In this document: piece by piece, positions 11,462-20,678 of the stretch
Layout of the letters: each line of letters starts with the position of its first letter
Position numbering within the stretch: position 1 is the first letter of the stretch
Source of the DNA: Enterobacteriaceae bacterium
Lineage (GTDB): Bacteria > Pseudomonadota > Gammaproteobacteria > Enterobacterales > Enterobacteriaceae
NCBI GenBank assembly: GCA_902363335.1
Contig: CABIZV010000001.1
Location: 868,001 to 932,000 of the forward strand
Direction of reading: 5' to 3'
DNA length: 64,000 nt
Translations under genes and position numbers: made by a program
Notes under the pieces: model-generated
Database searches by the model: none
Told to the model about the DNA's origin: nothing
What the model saw: the letters and a program-made list of their open reading frames with translations, nothing else

Positions 11462-12223
11462 GTGCACTATCAACCCCAACTTGACTTGTTGCAAAACCGT
11501 ATCATCCTCGTGACCGGAGCCAGCGATGGTATCGGTCGCGAAGCCGCATTGACCTATTCCCGCCACGGCGCCAGCGTCATTTTACTGGGTCGCAATGACG
11601 ACAAACTTCGCGCCGTCGCACAAGAAATAGACCTGGCAGGCGGCATCCCCGCACGCTGGTACACCCTGGATCTGCTCACCTGTACGCCACAGTCCTGCCA
11701 GCAGATTGCCCAGCAAATTAGCCTTCACTACCCGCGTCTGGACGGCGTTTTGCATAATGCCGGGCTATTAGGCGATATCGTACCGATGATGGAGCAGGAT
11801 CCCGAGGTGTGGCAGCAGGTGATGCAGGTTAATGTCAACGGCACCTTTATGTTGACCCAAGCGCTTATACCGCTGCTGCTGAAATCCGAATCCGGATCCT
11901 TAATCTTTACCTCTTCAAGCGTTGGTCGTGAAGGCCGTGCCAACTGGGGCGCCTATGCGGTCTCGAAATTTGCCACTGAAGGCATGATGCAGGTGCTGGC
12001 GGAAGAGTTTAAGGGCCAACATTTGCGCGTAAATTGCATTAATCCAGGCGGAACGCGAACCGGCATGCGTGCCAGCGCCTTCCCCACCGAAGATCCGCAA
12101 AAGCTCAAAACGCCCGCCGATATTATGCCGCTCTATTTATGGCTGATGGGCGATGATAGCCGCCGTAAAACCGGTATGACTTTTGATGCCCAGCCCGGGC
12201 GAAAACCAGGAATTGCCCAATGA
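11462..12223 (+). CDS. yciK: short-chain dehydrogenase YciK
   Basis: A 253-aa classical SDR. The NAD(P)-binding TGASDGIG motif is near residue 20, NAG (HNAGLLG) near 97, the catalytic Ser in FTSSSVG, and YAVSK supplies Tyr and Lys. It starts at GTG 11462, giving the conserved N terminus MHYQPQ. Its 3' end overlaps btuR by 4 bases (ATGA), so the two are co-translated. The physiological substrate is unknown; the link to cobalamin metabolism is by position only. Confidence 0.95.
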   Translation: MHYQPQLDLLQNRIILVTGASDGIGREAALTYSRHGASVILLGRNDDKLRAVAQEIDLAGGIPARWYTLDLLTCTPQSCQQIAQQISLHYPRLDGVLHNAGLLGDIVPMMEQDPEVWQQVMQVNVNGTFMLTQALIPLLLKSESGSLIFTSSSVGREGRANWGAYAVSKFATEGMMQVLAEEFKGQHLRVNCINPGGTRTGMRASAFPTEDPQKLKTPADIMPLYLWLMGDDSRRKTGMTFDAQPGRKPGIAQ

Positions 12224-12810
12224 GTGATGAACGTTATCGTGAGCGCCAACAGCGTGTGAAAGAGCGCGTAGCCGCCCGCGTAGCCGCAGCCCAGGACACC
12301 CGAGGCATTGTGATTGTTTTTACCGGCAACGGGAAAGGCAAAACCACCGCCGCGTTCGGCACCGCCACCCGCGCGGTGGGGCATGGTCATAACGTCGGCG
12401 TTATTCAGTTTATTAAAGGCACCTGGCCCAACGGTGAACGAAATCTGCTGGAGCCGCTGGGCGTAGAATTTCAGGTCATGGCGACCGGTTTTACCTGGGA
12501 CACGCAAAACCGTGACAGCGACACCGAGGCGTGTCTGGCAGTGTGGGAACACGCCAAACGCATGCTGGCTGACGAAACCCTCGATATGGTGTTACTGGAC
12601 GAACTGACCTATATGGTGGCCTACGATTATTTACCGCTTGAAGAGGTGTTATCCGCGCTGAAAAAACGCCCGGCGCACCAGACGGTGATTATTACCGGTC
12701 GCGGCTGTCACCGGGATATTCTTGAATACGCCGATACGGTCAGTGAGCTGCGCCCGGTCAAACATGCGTTTGAAGCCGGAATCAAGGCGCAGATTGGGAT
12801 TGATTACTAA
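12220..12810 (+). CDS. btuR: cob(I)yrinic acid a,c-diamide / cobalamin adenosyltransferase
   Basis: CobA-type ATP:corrinoid adenosyltransferase, making adenosylcobalamin from imported corrinoids. It is 196 aa, as in E. coli BtuR. The P-loop is GNGKGKTTAAFG near residue 36, with LDELTYM as the acidic motif further on. It overlaps yciK by 4 bases. Its last 29 bases overlap the end of the convergent AraC gene, which belongs to the inserted glycosidase locus. Confidence 0.96.
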   Translation: MSDERYRERQQRVKERVAARVAAAQDTRGIVIVFTGNGKGKTTAAFGTATRAVGHGHNVGVIQFIKGTWPNGERNLLEPLGVEFQVMATGFTWDTQNRDSDTEACLAVWEHAKRMLADETLDMVLLDELTYMVAYDYLPLEEVLSALKKRPAHQTVIITGRGCHRDILEYADTVSELRPVKHAFEAGIKAQIGIDY

Positions 12811-13756
12811 GCGTTAGCCGTGCAAGCAACGCCGCGTTCAGCGGCAGGCACAGGCAGTCCTCACCTTGCGCCAGTTCGTTTTCAATCATGTTCTGGCGTG
12901 AGACAAAGCGCTTTCGATATTCGGTCGGCGTCAGCCCACAATATTTGTTAAACGCGGCTATCAGGTATTTATGTTCCTGAAAACCGCAGCTGTGGCTGAT
13001 GTCGGTTATGGGTGTGCGGGTATCCTGGAGCAAAGTACGCGCTTTATTCAGCCGCACCAGCGTCAGATACTCTTTGAAATTGTGCCGACTCACCTTTTTA
13101 AACAGTCGGGAAAACCACGAATAGCTCATTCCGGTATGGCTTGCGACGTCGCTAAGGGTCAACGGCTGGTCGAAATTCTGGTTGATATAATCGATGCCTT
13201 TTTTGATCATCTCTTCTTCGCGCAGCGAATTTTCCGCACGCCGCGTCGGTTGTCCAGCAGTCACTAACGCATCTAATAAAAGGTAGATGGCCGCAATACG
13301 CTGAAACGGTGCACGGTTATCAATAATCTGCTCCAGCAGTGCGAAAAGGCGCTGAAAAACGTCTCTGTCGTGCGCGTTTTGCGACGTTGAGTGCGTGCGC
13401 CAGGTTAACGAAGGCGCAGGATGCAGTTCATCAAACAATCCCGGCGAAAACTGCACCGTCAGCAATTGGCTGCCTGACGCTTGCGCGTTGAGCGAATGCA
13501 CCTCTTCGGCATTGATATACAGCATTTCACCCGCAGAGAGCTCCACGCGCTGTTGCCCTACCGTGAGCGAAAAACGGCCGGCCAATACCGTAATCAGTTC
13601 TGGCGCCGGATGCCAGTGAGGCTCGCAATAGCGAACCTCAGCGGCAAACACGTTCAGTTTCTCCGCATCAAAAGCAATAAGCTCATAGCCGCTATTGTGC
13701 GTCTGTCGCCCGGCTAGCGTCGCCGGGCGGGGGTGAGTCACTGAAAAAGGAAACAC
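12782..13756 (-). CDS. AraC-family regulator of the adjacent glycosidase locus
   Basis: A 324-aa regulator with an N-terminal cupin (residues about 40-110, EPHWHPAPELITVLAGRFSL shows the His/Glu cupin strand). The C-terminal AraC double helix-turn-helix is at about 190-290 (LSDVASHTGMSYSWFSRLFK and ITDISHSCGFQEHKYLIAAF). It is read in the same direction as, and 23 bases downstream of, the GH3 gene. It probably controls sugar use by the GH3 enzyme and its transporter. The ligand is unknown. It converges on btuR with a 29-base overlap. Confidence 0.88.
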   Translation of the reverse strand: MFPFSVTHPRPATLAGRQTHNSGYELIAFDAEKLNVFAAEVRYCEPHWHPAPELITVLAGRFSLTVGQQRVELSAGEMLYINAEEVHSLNAQASGSQLLTVQFSPGLFDELHPAPSLTWRTHSTSQNAHDRDVFQRLFALLEQIIDNRAPFQRIAAIYLLLDALVTAGQPTRRAENSLREEEMIKKGIDYINQNFDQPLTLSDVASHTGMSYSWFSRLFKKVSRHNFKEYLTLVRLNKARTLLQDTRTPITDISHSCGFQEHKYLIAAFNKYCGLTPTEYRKRFVSRQNMIENELAQGEDCLCLPLNAALLARLTLSNQSQSAP

Positions 13757-13779
13757 GCGTCATCTCCTGTTTTAAACCA

Positions 13780-16131
13780 TTATTGGCGTCCGGCGAGCAC
13801 CGCATTAAGCTCATCGCGCTCAATGTCGAGCGCCAGGAACTCGGTCAGCGCAATCAGCAGACCGCAAAATAGATCCGGCGCCAGACGAATCAATTTCTCA
13901 CGCACCTGCTCTGGCGGCCGCTGACTTTTCGCGGCAATCAGGTCAACGACGCGAGCAAATGCCTCCGGCTGCTGGATAAGCTGTTGCAAAGAATTATCAT
14001 CGCGCAGCGGGACGTAACGCTGCGGGCAATCAATTTTCACTTCCGCGTTTAACGGCAGGTCGCGGGAGGAACTGCCGACATGGAGCTGCCAGATCCCCGG
14101 CGTCACCACCCAATCTGCGAGACCGGGATGATAACAAGCCAGCTCAGCAATCGGGAGTTGCAAAGACACCCGGCGAGTTTCTCCCGCCGCCAGCGTGACT
14201 TTAGTGAACGCTTTCAGCGCGTTAACCTCTCGAATCAACTCACCTGCTGGCGCACTGACGTACAGTTGGGCAATCTCTTTACCCTCACGATGGCCGGTGT
14301 TGGTCAAATCAAACGACAAGGTGAGCGTTTCGTTCTCGCCAATACAGCTCGCTGACAGCGCCAGATTGGCATAGGCAAATTGCGTATAGCTCAGGCCAAA
14401 GCCAAACGGGAACAGCGGCGTCAGGCGGCGCTTATCATAGTAGCGATAGCCGACAAAGAGCCCTTCGCCATAATGATGGCGCAAGTTCTCCCCCGGATAG
14501 TTCAGCCAGGCAGGCGTCTCCTCCAGCGTATTTGGCACCGTTACCGTCAGTTTGCCGCAAGGGTTGCGTTTGCCAAACAAAATCTCGGCCACCGCGCGGC
14601 CCATGCCCTGCCCGGCAAAGAAAGTCTCGAGCAGCGCTTTACACTCGCCGAGCCACGGCATCACGACGGCGTCGCTGTTCGCTAAGACCACCACCACATT
14701 TGGCTGCACCGCAGAAACTTCGCGGATCAGGCGTTCATGCACCGCCAGGATGTTGAGATCCTGACGATCGCCATTTTCGCCATCTTCACCCACGGCGGTG
14801 CTGACAAAAATCACCGCAACGTCGGCGTCCTGTGCCACCGCGCGGGCCTCGGCCAGCGCCTGTTCGTCACACTGAAGGTCGTCAGGCGCCCCCACCGCCC
14901 AGGTGACGCTGAAATCATCCCCGGCAAGATCAAAAATTTCATCCAGCGGTCGGTCAAGAAGCCACGGCACGGTCGTCGCACAGCCTGAACCCTGAATGAC
15001 CGGCTCCTGTGCTGGTTTACCCAACACCGCTATCCGACGGGTAGTTTCAGGACGCAATGGCAACAGGTCATCGTTATTTTTAAGTAATACGATAGACTCA
15101 GCGGCTAAGCGCTGCGCAAGCGCATGGTGAGCCGGGAAATCAGCCTGAGTTTGCGGACGACGATGGCGCTGCACTTTATCCAGCAGTACCAGCATACGCT
15201 CGCAGGCGCGGTCGACCACCGCCATAGGCACGTCCCCGGCTTCAATCGCGGCAAGCAACGTTTGCTTATCACGCCGCGTTTCTGGCATGGCCAGATCATT
15301 ACCCGCCAGCAAAGACGCGGGACGGTCTTTAATGCCATACCAATCAGACATCACCAGCCCGTCGTAACCCCACTCCTCTCTTAGCACCTGCGTCAGCAAG
15401 AAAGGATCCTGCGAAGTTTGCATACCGTTTAATCGATTATAAGAGGACATCACTGTCCACGGCTGGGATTTCTTAATCGCACGGTGGAAACCGGCAAGGT
15501 AAATTTCACGCAGCGCACGCTCTTCAATAATTGAGTCCATTTCGGTACGGCGATACTCAGAATTATTTGCCGCAAAGTGCTTCAAACTGGCGCCGACACC
15601 TTCATCCTGCAAACCGTTAATCAGCGCCGCAGCAATATCCCCGCTCACCACGGGATCTTCGGCGTAGTATTCATATCCCCGTCCAGCCAGCGGCGTGCGA
15701 CGAATATTGATCCCTGGGCCAAGCAAAATGCCCACGCCCATATGCTGACATTCACGTCCCAGCGCTTGCCCCATTTGATAGACCAGATCAATGTCCCAGC
15801 TGCAGGCAAGGCTTGATCCATTCGGGAAACAGGTCGCCGGAAGCGAGGCGCTGAATAAGGCTTCACTGCCGCCTTTCACCGTCGACTCCTCCACGCTCGC
15901 CCGATCTGCCGTCTGGGTAATGACCGAAATGAAGTCATCCATACTCCATTTCTCGCTACCGTCAATTTGCGCACTGCTGTAGCGTACGCCGTAGGTGCCG
16001 TCGGTCATGACGATATCGGCAATGCCGTGCTGCGGCAGACTGGCCGTTCGCCACAGGCCGCTGCCGGTTAATAAGGCCACTTTCTCTTCGGCGTTCATCG
16101 CGCTAATGAGGCTGCTAAAATCACGATTCAT
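13780..16131 (-). CDS. glycoside hydrolase family 3 enzyme (beta-glucosidase/xylosidase type)
   Basis: A 783-aa GH3 enzyme without a signal peptide, so probably cytoplasmic. The N-terminal barrel includes KHFAANNSEYRRTEMDS and the nucleophile motif GLVMSDWYG. The middle alpha/beta sandwich begins near AESIVLLKNNDDLLPL. A C-terminal fibronectin-III-like domain follows (NTGHREGKEIAQLYV). Family members cleave beta-linked glucosides, xylosides or related sugars, but the substrate cannot be read from the motifs. It lies 17 bases after the GPH transporter gene, suggesting import of an intact glycoside followed by intracellular cleavage. This locus is not at this place in E. coli K-12. Confidence 0.92.
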   Translation of the reverse strand: MNRDFSSLISAMNAEEKVALLTGSGLWRTASLPQHGIADIVMTDGTYGVRYSSAQIDGSEKWSMDDFISVITQTADRASVEESTVKGGSEALFSASLPATCFPNGSSLACSWDIDLVYQMGQALGRECQHMGVGILLGPGINIRRTPLAGRGYEYYAEDPVVSGDIAAALINGLQDEGVGASLKHFAANNSEYRRTEMDSIIEERALREIYLAGFHRAIKKSQPWTVMSSYNRLNGMQTSQDPFLLTQVLREEWGYDGLVMSDWYGIKDRPASLLAGNDLAMPETRRDKQTLLAAIEAGDVPMAVVDRACERMLVLLDKVQRHRRPQTQADFPAHHALAQRLAAESIVLLKNNDDLLPLRPETTRRIAVLGKPAQEPVIQGSGCATTVPWLLDRPLDEIFDLAGDDFSVTWAVGAPDDLQCDEQALAEARAVAQDADVAVIFVSTAVGEDGENGDRQDLNILAVHERLIREVSAVQPNVVVVLANSDAVVMPWLGECKALLETFFAGQGMGRAVAEILFGKRNPCGKLTVTVPNTLEETPAWLNYPGENLRHHYGEGLFVGYRYYDKRRLTPLFPFGFGLSYTQFAYANLALSASCIGENETLTLSFDLTNTGHREGKEIAQLYVSAPAGELIREVNALKAFTKVTLAAGETRRVSLQLPIAELACYHPGLADWVVTPGIWQLHVGSSSRDLPLNAEVKIDCPQRYVPLRDDNSLQQLIQQPEAFARVVDLIAAKSQRPPEQVREKLIRLAPDLFCGLLIALTEFLALDIERDELNAVLAGRQ

Positions 16132-16148
16132 ATCTCGACTCCCTGAGG

Positions 16149-17510
16149 TTAGTGCGCGTTTTGTTTACGCAGGCTGATTTTCTGCACAATGTCACGGTAG
16201 GTTTTTTCATCCAGCGAATAGGCCGCGATAAAAATAGCGCTTAAAGCAAACATCGCGCCGGGGAAAAGCGTCATTAAAATATTGATACCGCTTAACGCAC
16301 TGGCACTAATATCACCGGCATCATAATGGTAATAATCCAACATCCATCCCGCACATCCGCCGCCAATAGCCATCGCGAGTTTGGTGATAAAGTTAAAGAA
16401 ACCGTATATTGCGCCTTCTGTACGCACCCCATGATGCCACTCAGCATATTCCACCGTATCGGCAATCATCGACCACATTGCGACAAATCCCATCCCTAGC
16501 GTAATACTGAACAGACACACACCGCTCATCACCAGCCAGAGGTTATCACCGGCAATAAAGTACTGCATTAATACGCCCAGCACGCCAATCAATAGTGCCA
16601 ACAGCGCCATTTTCTTTTTGCCCATCCAGGCAATAATCTTGCCTGAAATCACGGTGCCTAAAATATAGGCCGCCGATTGAATCATAAAGAAGGTGGCCGT
16701 AAAGCCTTCGTTGCCAATAATGTATTTAATAAAGTAAACCGCGATGGCCATCCACACGGTATAGGCAATATAGAAAAAGACGGTGAACAGCGACAGGTTA
16801 ATCAACGGCGCATTGCCCATTACCGCACGCAGCATTTCACGCAGGCCCGGTGCGGGCGTGTCCTCTTCTTCACCCACACGCTCTTTCGTCATACCAAAAC
16901 AGGCAAGAAACAAAAACGTCGCCAGCAATGCGAAGCAGGAAACGGCAAAAACATAGCCCATCTGCTTGTCGTTAAACGGCGAAATGAGTAAATCGGCGGT
17001 GGTTGAAACGATAAGATAGCCGACAATTGCCAGGACAAATCGATAAACCGAAAGGGATGAGCGTGAGGCTTCGTGCTGCGTGAGGCGGTTAGTTAATGCG
17101 GAATATGGCGTATTCACCGCAGTGTAAGCCAGGCAATAGATAGTGTAAGAGGCTAACGCAAAAAAGAATTTCGCCTCGCCGCCAAAGGGCACAAAACAGA
17201 GTACCGTCAGGAAGCCAAGCGGAATAGAACCGTATAATAACCACGGGCGCAATTTCCCATAACGACTGTGGGTTTTATCAATCGCAAAACCGATCAGGAT
17301 ATTAAAGATGGCGTCAATCACGCGGGCGATCACAAATATCAAACTGGCCTGCGCGGCGCTAATGCCATAAATATTGGTGTAAAAATAGAGCAGAAAAAGA
17401 GAGACAAAACCAAAAGATAAATTAGAGGCTAAATCGCCAAAGCCATAACCTATTTTTTCTTTAACACCGATAACCACATAACTTGCCGAGAGCTTTTTTG
17501 TTGTGTCCAT
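16149..17510 (-). CDS. GPH-family (MelB-like) sugar:cation symporter
   Basis: A 453-aa membrane protein with about 12 spans. The opening KEKIGYGFGDLASNLSFGF is characteristic of the glycoside-pentoside-hexuronide:cation symporter family (MelB, XylP, UidB, YicJ). It starts at ATG 17510 and is the first gene of the transporter, GH3, AraC run on the minus strand. The likely role is uptake of a glycoside for the GH3 enzyme; the substrate is not deducible. Confidence 0.93.
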   Translation of the reverse strand: MDTTKKLSASYVVIGVKEKIGYGFGDLASNLSFGFVSLFLLYFYTNIYGISAAQASLIFVIARVIDAIFNILIGFAIDKTHSRYGKLRPWLLYGSIPLGFLTVLCFVPFGGEAKFFFALASYTIYCLAYTAVNTPYSALTNRLTQHEASRSSLSVYRFVLAIVGYLIVSTTADLLISPFNDKQMGYVFAVSCFALLATFLFLACFGMTKERVGEEEDTPAPGLREMLRAVMGNAPLINLSLFTVFFYIAYTVWMAIAVYFIKYIIGNEGFTATFFMIQSAAYILGTVISGKIIAWMGKKKMALLALLIGVLGVLMQYFIAGDNLWLVMSGVCLFSITLGMGFVAMWSMIADTVEYAEWHHGVRTEGAIYGFFNFITKLAMAIGGGCAGWMLDYYHYDAGDISASALSGINILMTLFPGAMFALSAIFIAAYSLDEKTYRDIVQKISLRKQNAH

Positions 17511-17655
17511 TTCGGGCTACCCTTTCAGGAATCTGTGGCAACAGTATATGGCGTTGGCTAAGGCATCACTTTGCGTAATTTGTCCGGGGAATTCCTGTTT
17601 TTTGTCTTTATCTGGAAGTGTGAAATGAATCACAGGGAAGGAGGATAATAAAGCA

Positions 17656-17682
17656 GGTTTCGGCGGTTAACCCGCCGAAACC
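17656..17682. terminator. rluB terminator hairpin
   Basis: GGTTTCGGCGG-TTAAC-CCGCCGAAACC is a perfect 11-bp stem directly after the rluB stop codon. On the minus strand it is followed by TGCTTTATT, a weak T-rich tract. It also separates rluB from the transporter promoter. Confidence 0.7.
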
Positions 17683-17689
17683 GATGTCA

Positions 17690-18595
17690 TTACGCTTTAC
17701 CGCTGTTGCGGGTGCTGGAACGACGATTAGAATTGTTTTTCGGGCTGGCGCTGGTGGTGCTGTGACGCTTCACGGCACGACGAATCTGGTTTGCCTTCAT
17801 GCGGCGACGATCTTTTTCCACCGCCACTTTCGATTCGGTTTCAGCCGGCAGTTCAACCAGCTTACGCAGATAGTTGGTCTGCGCCAGATCAAGTTCAGTA
17901 TACCCGCCGCGCGGCAGGCCTTTTGGCAGTTGGATATCACCATAGCGCACGCGAATCAGACGGCTAACCTGCACGCCCACCGCTTCCCACAGACGACGAA
18001 CCTCACGGTTACGACCTTCGGTAAGGGTTACGTTGTACCACTGGTTAATACCTTCCCCGCCGCTAAACTTGATGGTCTTGAAGGCCGCAGGGCCATCTTC
18101 AAGCTGTACGCCGCGAGACAACTGACGCACTTTATTGTCATCCACTTCGCCAAATACGCGCACCGCGTATTCACGTTCCACTTCACGGCTTGGATGCATC
18201 AGGCGGTTCGCCAGCTCACCATCGGTGGTAAACAGCATCAGCCCACAGGTGTTGACGTCCAGACGCCCTACGGCAATCCAGCGCGCGCCGCGCAGTTTTG
18301 GCAGACGGTCAAAGACGGTTGGACGGCCTTCCGGGTCGTTACGGGTACATAACTCACCTTCCGGCTTGTAGTACGCCAGAACGCGACAGATTTGTTCTAC
18401 GGATTCTTTAACGGAGATAAGGTGTCCGTCGATACGGATTTTGAGACCGGGGATCACTTCAACACGATCGCCCAGCTTGGCGATTTTGCCGTCCACGCTG
18501 ACGCGGCCCGCTTCAATAATGGTTTCAATTTCACGGCGGGAACCGTGGCCAGCACGCGCCAGCACTTTTTGCAGTTTTTCGCTTTTATCGCTCAT
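17690..18595 (-). CDS. rluB: 23S rRNA pseudouridine-2605 synthase
   Basis: Isomerises U2605 of 23S rRNA. It is 301 aa, with an N-terminal S4 RNA-binding domain ([15 protein letters not shown]), then the RsuA/RluB catalytic domain with the essential Asp in [13 protein letters not shown]. The C-terminal tail is basic and low-complexity (Ser/Arg/Asn), as in family members. I chose ATG 18595 ([11 protein letters not shown]), slightly longer than the E. coli start. In K-12 btuR is its direct neighbour; here a sugar locus of about 4.8 kb lies between them. Confidence 0.95.
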   Translation of the reverse strand: MSDKSEKLQKVLARAGHGSRREIETIIEAGRVSVDGKIAKLGDRVEVIPGLKIRIDGHLISVKESVEQICRVLAYYKPEGELCTRNDPEGRPTVFDRLPKLRGARWIAVGRLDVNTCGLMLFTTDGELANRLMHPSREVEREYAVRVFGEVDDNKVRQLSRGVQLEDGPAAFKTIKFSGGEGINQWYNVTLTEGRNREVRRLWEAVGVQVSRLIRVRYGDIQLPKGLPRGGYTELDLAQTNYLRKLVELPAETESKVAVEKDRRRMKANQIRRAVKRHSTTSASPKNNSNRRSSTRNSGKA

Positions 18596-18886
18596 CGAGC
18601 TTCCTTCAGGTGTCGCCTTCACAGGCGTCTTACAGACTTTATTATCAGCCGCAGGAATGAGTCACCGGGCTGCATAAGCAGGCGAACAGCCGCGTTAAAT
18701 GACCACGCAGGCTATCCACCCAGAATTGTGACCGCACATAGTACACGAATTTTAGGATAAAAGGGCAGCTTGTTCCTGCCTTTTATCGCCTTCATAAGCA
18801 GCAGAAAGGTCACGATGGGTCAATCAGGGGAGAAAGGCCGCTAAATGCGGATACCCGGCAGGCAAACGCCGCCGGGTGATCGAGTA
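18596..18886. other. rluB-yciO intergenic region
   Basis: 291 bases with no gene. In K-12 the membrane protein gene yciQ sits between yciO and rluB; it is absent here. A GC-rich inverted repeat after yciO (about 18851-18880, TACCCGGC...GCCGGGT) may be a weak yciO terminator, lacking a T-tract. Confidence 0.5.
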
Positions 18887-19507
18887 TTACAGGAAAGGTT
18901 TAACGTCACCCACGCCTTCGCGGATAACCACGGGGGTATCGTCAGTCAGATCAACAACCGTCGTTGGCTGCTGGCCCAGATATCCACCGTGAATAATCAA
19001 ATCCACCTGTTTTTCCAGACGGTCTTTAATTTCTTCCGGGTCAGACTCGGTGAATTCGCTGCCCGGGAGCATCAGCGAGGTGGAGAGCATCGGCTCGCCG
19101 AGCGTTTCCAGCAACGCTTGCGCTATCGGGTTAGAAGGTACGCGCATCCCGATGGTTTTACGTTTTTCTTGCAGCAAACGACGCGGTACGTCTTTGGTGC
19201 CTTTAAGAATGAACGTGTAGTTGCCCGGCGTGTTGTTTTTAATTAAACGAAACGCCACGTTATCGACGTAAGAATAGGTTGATAACTCGGACAGGTCGCG
19301 ACACATCAGGGTGAAGTTGTGACCGTCCGGCAGGTGACGGATGCGGCAAATACGCTCCATCGCCCCTTTGTCTTCAATTTTACAGCCTAAGGCGTAGCCA
19401 GAATCGGTTGGGTAGACGATGACGCCTCCCTTACGCACAATTTCAACCGCCTGGTTAATCAGACGCGCCTGTGGGTTATCCGGATGGATATAAAAAAACT
19501 GACTCAT
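18887..19507 (-). CDS. yciO: YrdC/Sua5-like protein YciO
   Basis: A 206-aa protein of the Sua5/YciO/YrdC family. The relatives YrdC/TsaC make threonylcarbamoyl-AMP for tRNA t6A. YciO has the same double-stranded-RNA-binding-like fold, and the E. coli protein is reported to be much less active in this reaction. Visible motifs are YPTDSGYALGC near residue 33, and KRKTIGMRVPSNP mid-protein. It overlaps rnm by 4 bases (ATGA). Confidence 0.93.
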   Translation of the reverse strand: MSQFFYIHPDNPQARLINQAVEIVRKGGVIVYPTDSGYALGCKIEDKGAMERICRIRHLPDGHNFTLMCRDLSELSTYSYVDNVAFRLIKNNTPGNYTFILKGTKDVPRRLLQEKRKTIGMRVPSNPIAQALLETLGEPMLSTSLMLPGSEFTESDPEEIKDRLEKQVDLIIHGGYLGQQPTTVVDLTDDTPVVIREGVGDVKPFL

Positions 19508-20385
19508 GCTTCCCTCTCAATTGAATGCTGCGGCTGCTCCCAGCGCTGCCAGACTGCCTCGACGCCTGCGGGTAACCACAGTTTACGGCCCAGTTCAATC
19601 CACGGGCAGGGTTGATGGAAGTCCGACCCCTGTGACGCCAGTAAACCGTATTCGCGGGCATAGGTGGCAAGCTGAGTGCGCTCGTGAGGCGCCTGCTGGC
19701 ACTGGGAGACTTCCATCGCGTCGCCGCCGTGTTCACTAAAGTGCGCCAGCAATCTTTTCAGCCACTTGGCGGACAAATTGTACCGCCCCGGATGGGCGAT
19801 AACCGCAACCCCACCGGAATGATGAATGACTTCAATAGCTTCCTTTATTGTACACCACTGTGGCGGAACGTAACCGGTTTTCCCACGCGCGAGATATTTT
19901 TTAAAAACATCGCCAATATTGGACGCCTTGCCCTGCTCAACGAGGAAGCGAGCGAAGTGGCCTCGCGTCACCGCACCGCCATCGGCCATTTTCAGCGCGG
20001 CTTCCCACGCACCGGGGATTTGCGCCTTTTCCAGACGCTCGGCAATCATTTTCCCGCGCAGTTGGCGACGTTCAATCTGCGCGGCCAGGAATTCGGTTAG
20101 CGCCGGGTTTTCAATATCAATATTGAGCCCGACAATATGAATTTCGTGGTTTTCCCACTGCGTCGAGATCTCAACGCCGGTAATCAACTGCAACGCCAGA
20201 CCGGCGCGCGCAATTTCGGCCTGTGCCCGGGGAATGGCATTGATCGTGTCGTGATCGGTAATCGCCAGCGTACCCACGCGCATTTCCCCTGCACGGTGTA
20301 CCAGTTCTTCCGGCGTCAGGTGACCATCAGAGGCGACGGTATGGCTGTGAAGATCGTAAATCACTGCGTAATTGGTGTCGCTCAA
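19504..20385 (-). CDS. rnm: PHP-domain 5'-3' exoribonuclease RNase AM
   Basis: Known as yciV/trpH and later as RNase AM, a 5'-3' exonuclease that matures the 5' ends of rRNAs in E. coli. The PHP metal motif is DLHSHTVASDGHLTPEE near the N terminus, with later ITDHD, GVEIST, HPGRYNL and SQGSDFH. I chose TTG 20385, giving SDTNYAVIYDLHSHT after the initiator at 293 aa, the E. coli length. GGGAG precedes it by 5 bases, whereas ATG 20409 has no ribosome-binding site. It diverges from the trp operon. Confidence 0.9.
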   Translation of the reverse strand: MSDTNYAVIYDLHSHTVASDGHLTPEELVHRAGEMRVGTLAITDHDTINAIPRAQAEIARAGLALQLITGVEISTQWENHEIHIVGLNIDIENPALTEFLAAQIERRQLRGKMIAERLEKAQIPGAWEAALKMADGGAVTRGHFARFLVEQGKASNIGDVFKKYLARGKTGYVPPQWCTIKEAIEVIHHSGGVAVIAHPGRYNLSAKWLKRLLAHFSEHGGDAMEVSQCQQAPHERTQLATYAREYGLLASQGSDFHQPCPWIELGRKLWLPAGVEAVWQRWEQPQHSIEREA

Positions 20386-20461
20386 AACAGCTCCCGTTGG
20401 ACTACTCATTATGTTTCGCGGCCTATCATAACGGTATTGCGCTTATTTCTAAAATCAGGGG

Positions 20462-20490
20462 TTGACTTTGCTCTCTCGAACTAGTTAACT
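20462..20490 (+). promoter_or_regulatory. trp operon promoter
   Basis: TTGACT (20462-20467) and TTAACT (20485-20490) are 17 bp apart, matching the E. coli trp promoter boxes. The -10 box lies inside the TrpR operator, so repressor and RNA polymerase compete. Confidence 0.9.
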
Positions 20491-20496
20491 AGTACG
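20477..20496. promoter_or_regulatory. TrpR operator
   Basis: A 20-bp site with the perfect palindromic core ACTAGTTAACTAGT (20480-20493), identical in core to the E. coli trp operator. Trp-bound TrpR binds here and blocks transcription of trpLEDCBA. Confidence 0.93.
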
Positions 20497-20524
20497 CAAG
20501 TTCACTTAGTAAAGGTATCTGAAA

Positions 20525-20578
20525 ATGACACGTAAAATCATTGCTTTGCACAACGGTTGGTGGCGTACTTCCCAGTAG
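20525..20578 (+). CDS. trpL: trp operon leader peptide
   Basis: ATG 20525 encodes a 17-aa peptide, MTRKIIALHNGWWRTSQ, with tandem Trp codons (TGG TGG) near the end. Ribosome stalling at these codons when charged tRNA-Trp is scarce favours the antiterminator over the attenuator. It is three residues longer than the E. coli leader peptide, and the stop context differs. Confidence 0.93.
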   Translation: MTRKIIALHNGWWRTSQ

Positions 20579-20617
20579 GGCGGAGTCATCACGTCTGCGT
20601 AAAGCAAACAGATACCC

Positions 20618-20641
20618 AGCCCGCCAATGCGCGGGCTTTTT
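20618..20641 (+). terminator. trp attenuator
   Basis: AGCCCGC-(loop)-GCGGGCT followed by a T-run, 40 bases after the trpL stop codon and 38 before trpE. This is the 3:4 terminator hairpin of the trp leader. Confidence 0.92.
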
Positions 20642-20678
20642 ATTAAGCACAATTATACAGAATCAGGCGAGAACAACG

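Noticed and set aside
20541..20678. An in-frame 46-codon extension of trpE into the leader
   Set aside because: It covers the trpL stop codon and the attenuator hairpin; ATG 20679 gives the exact enteric TrpE length.
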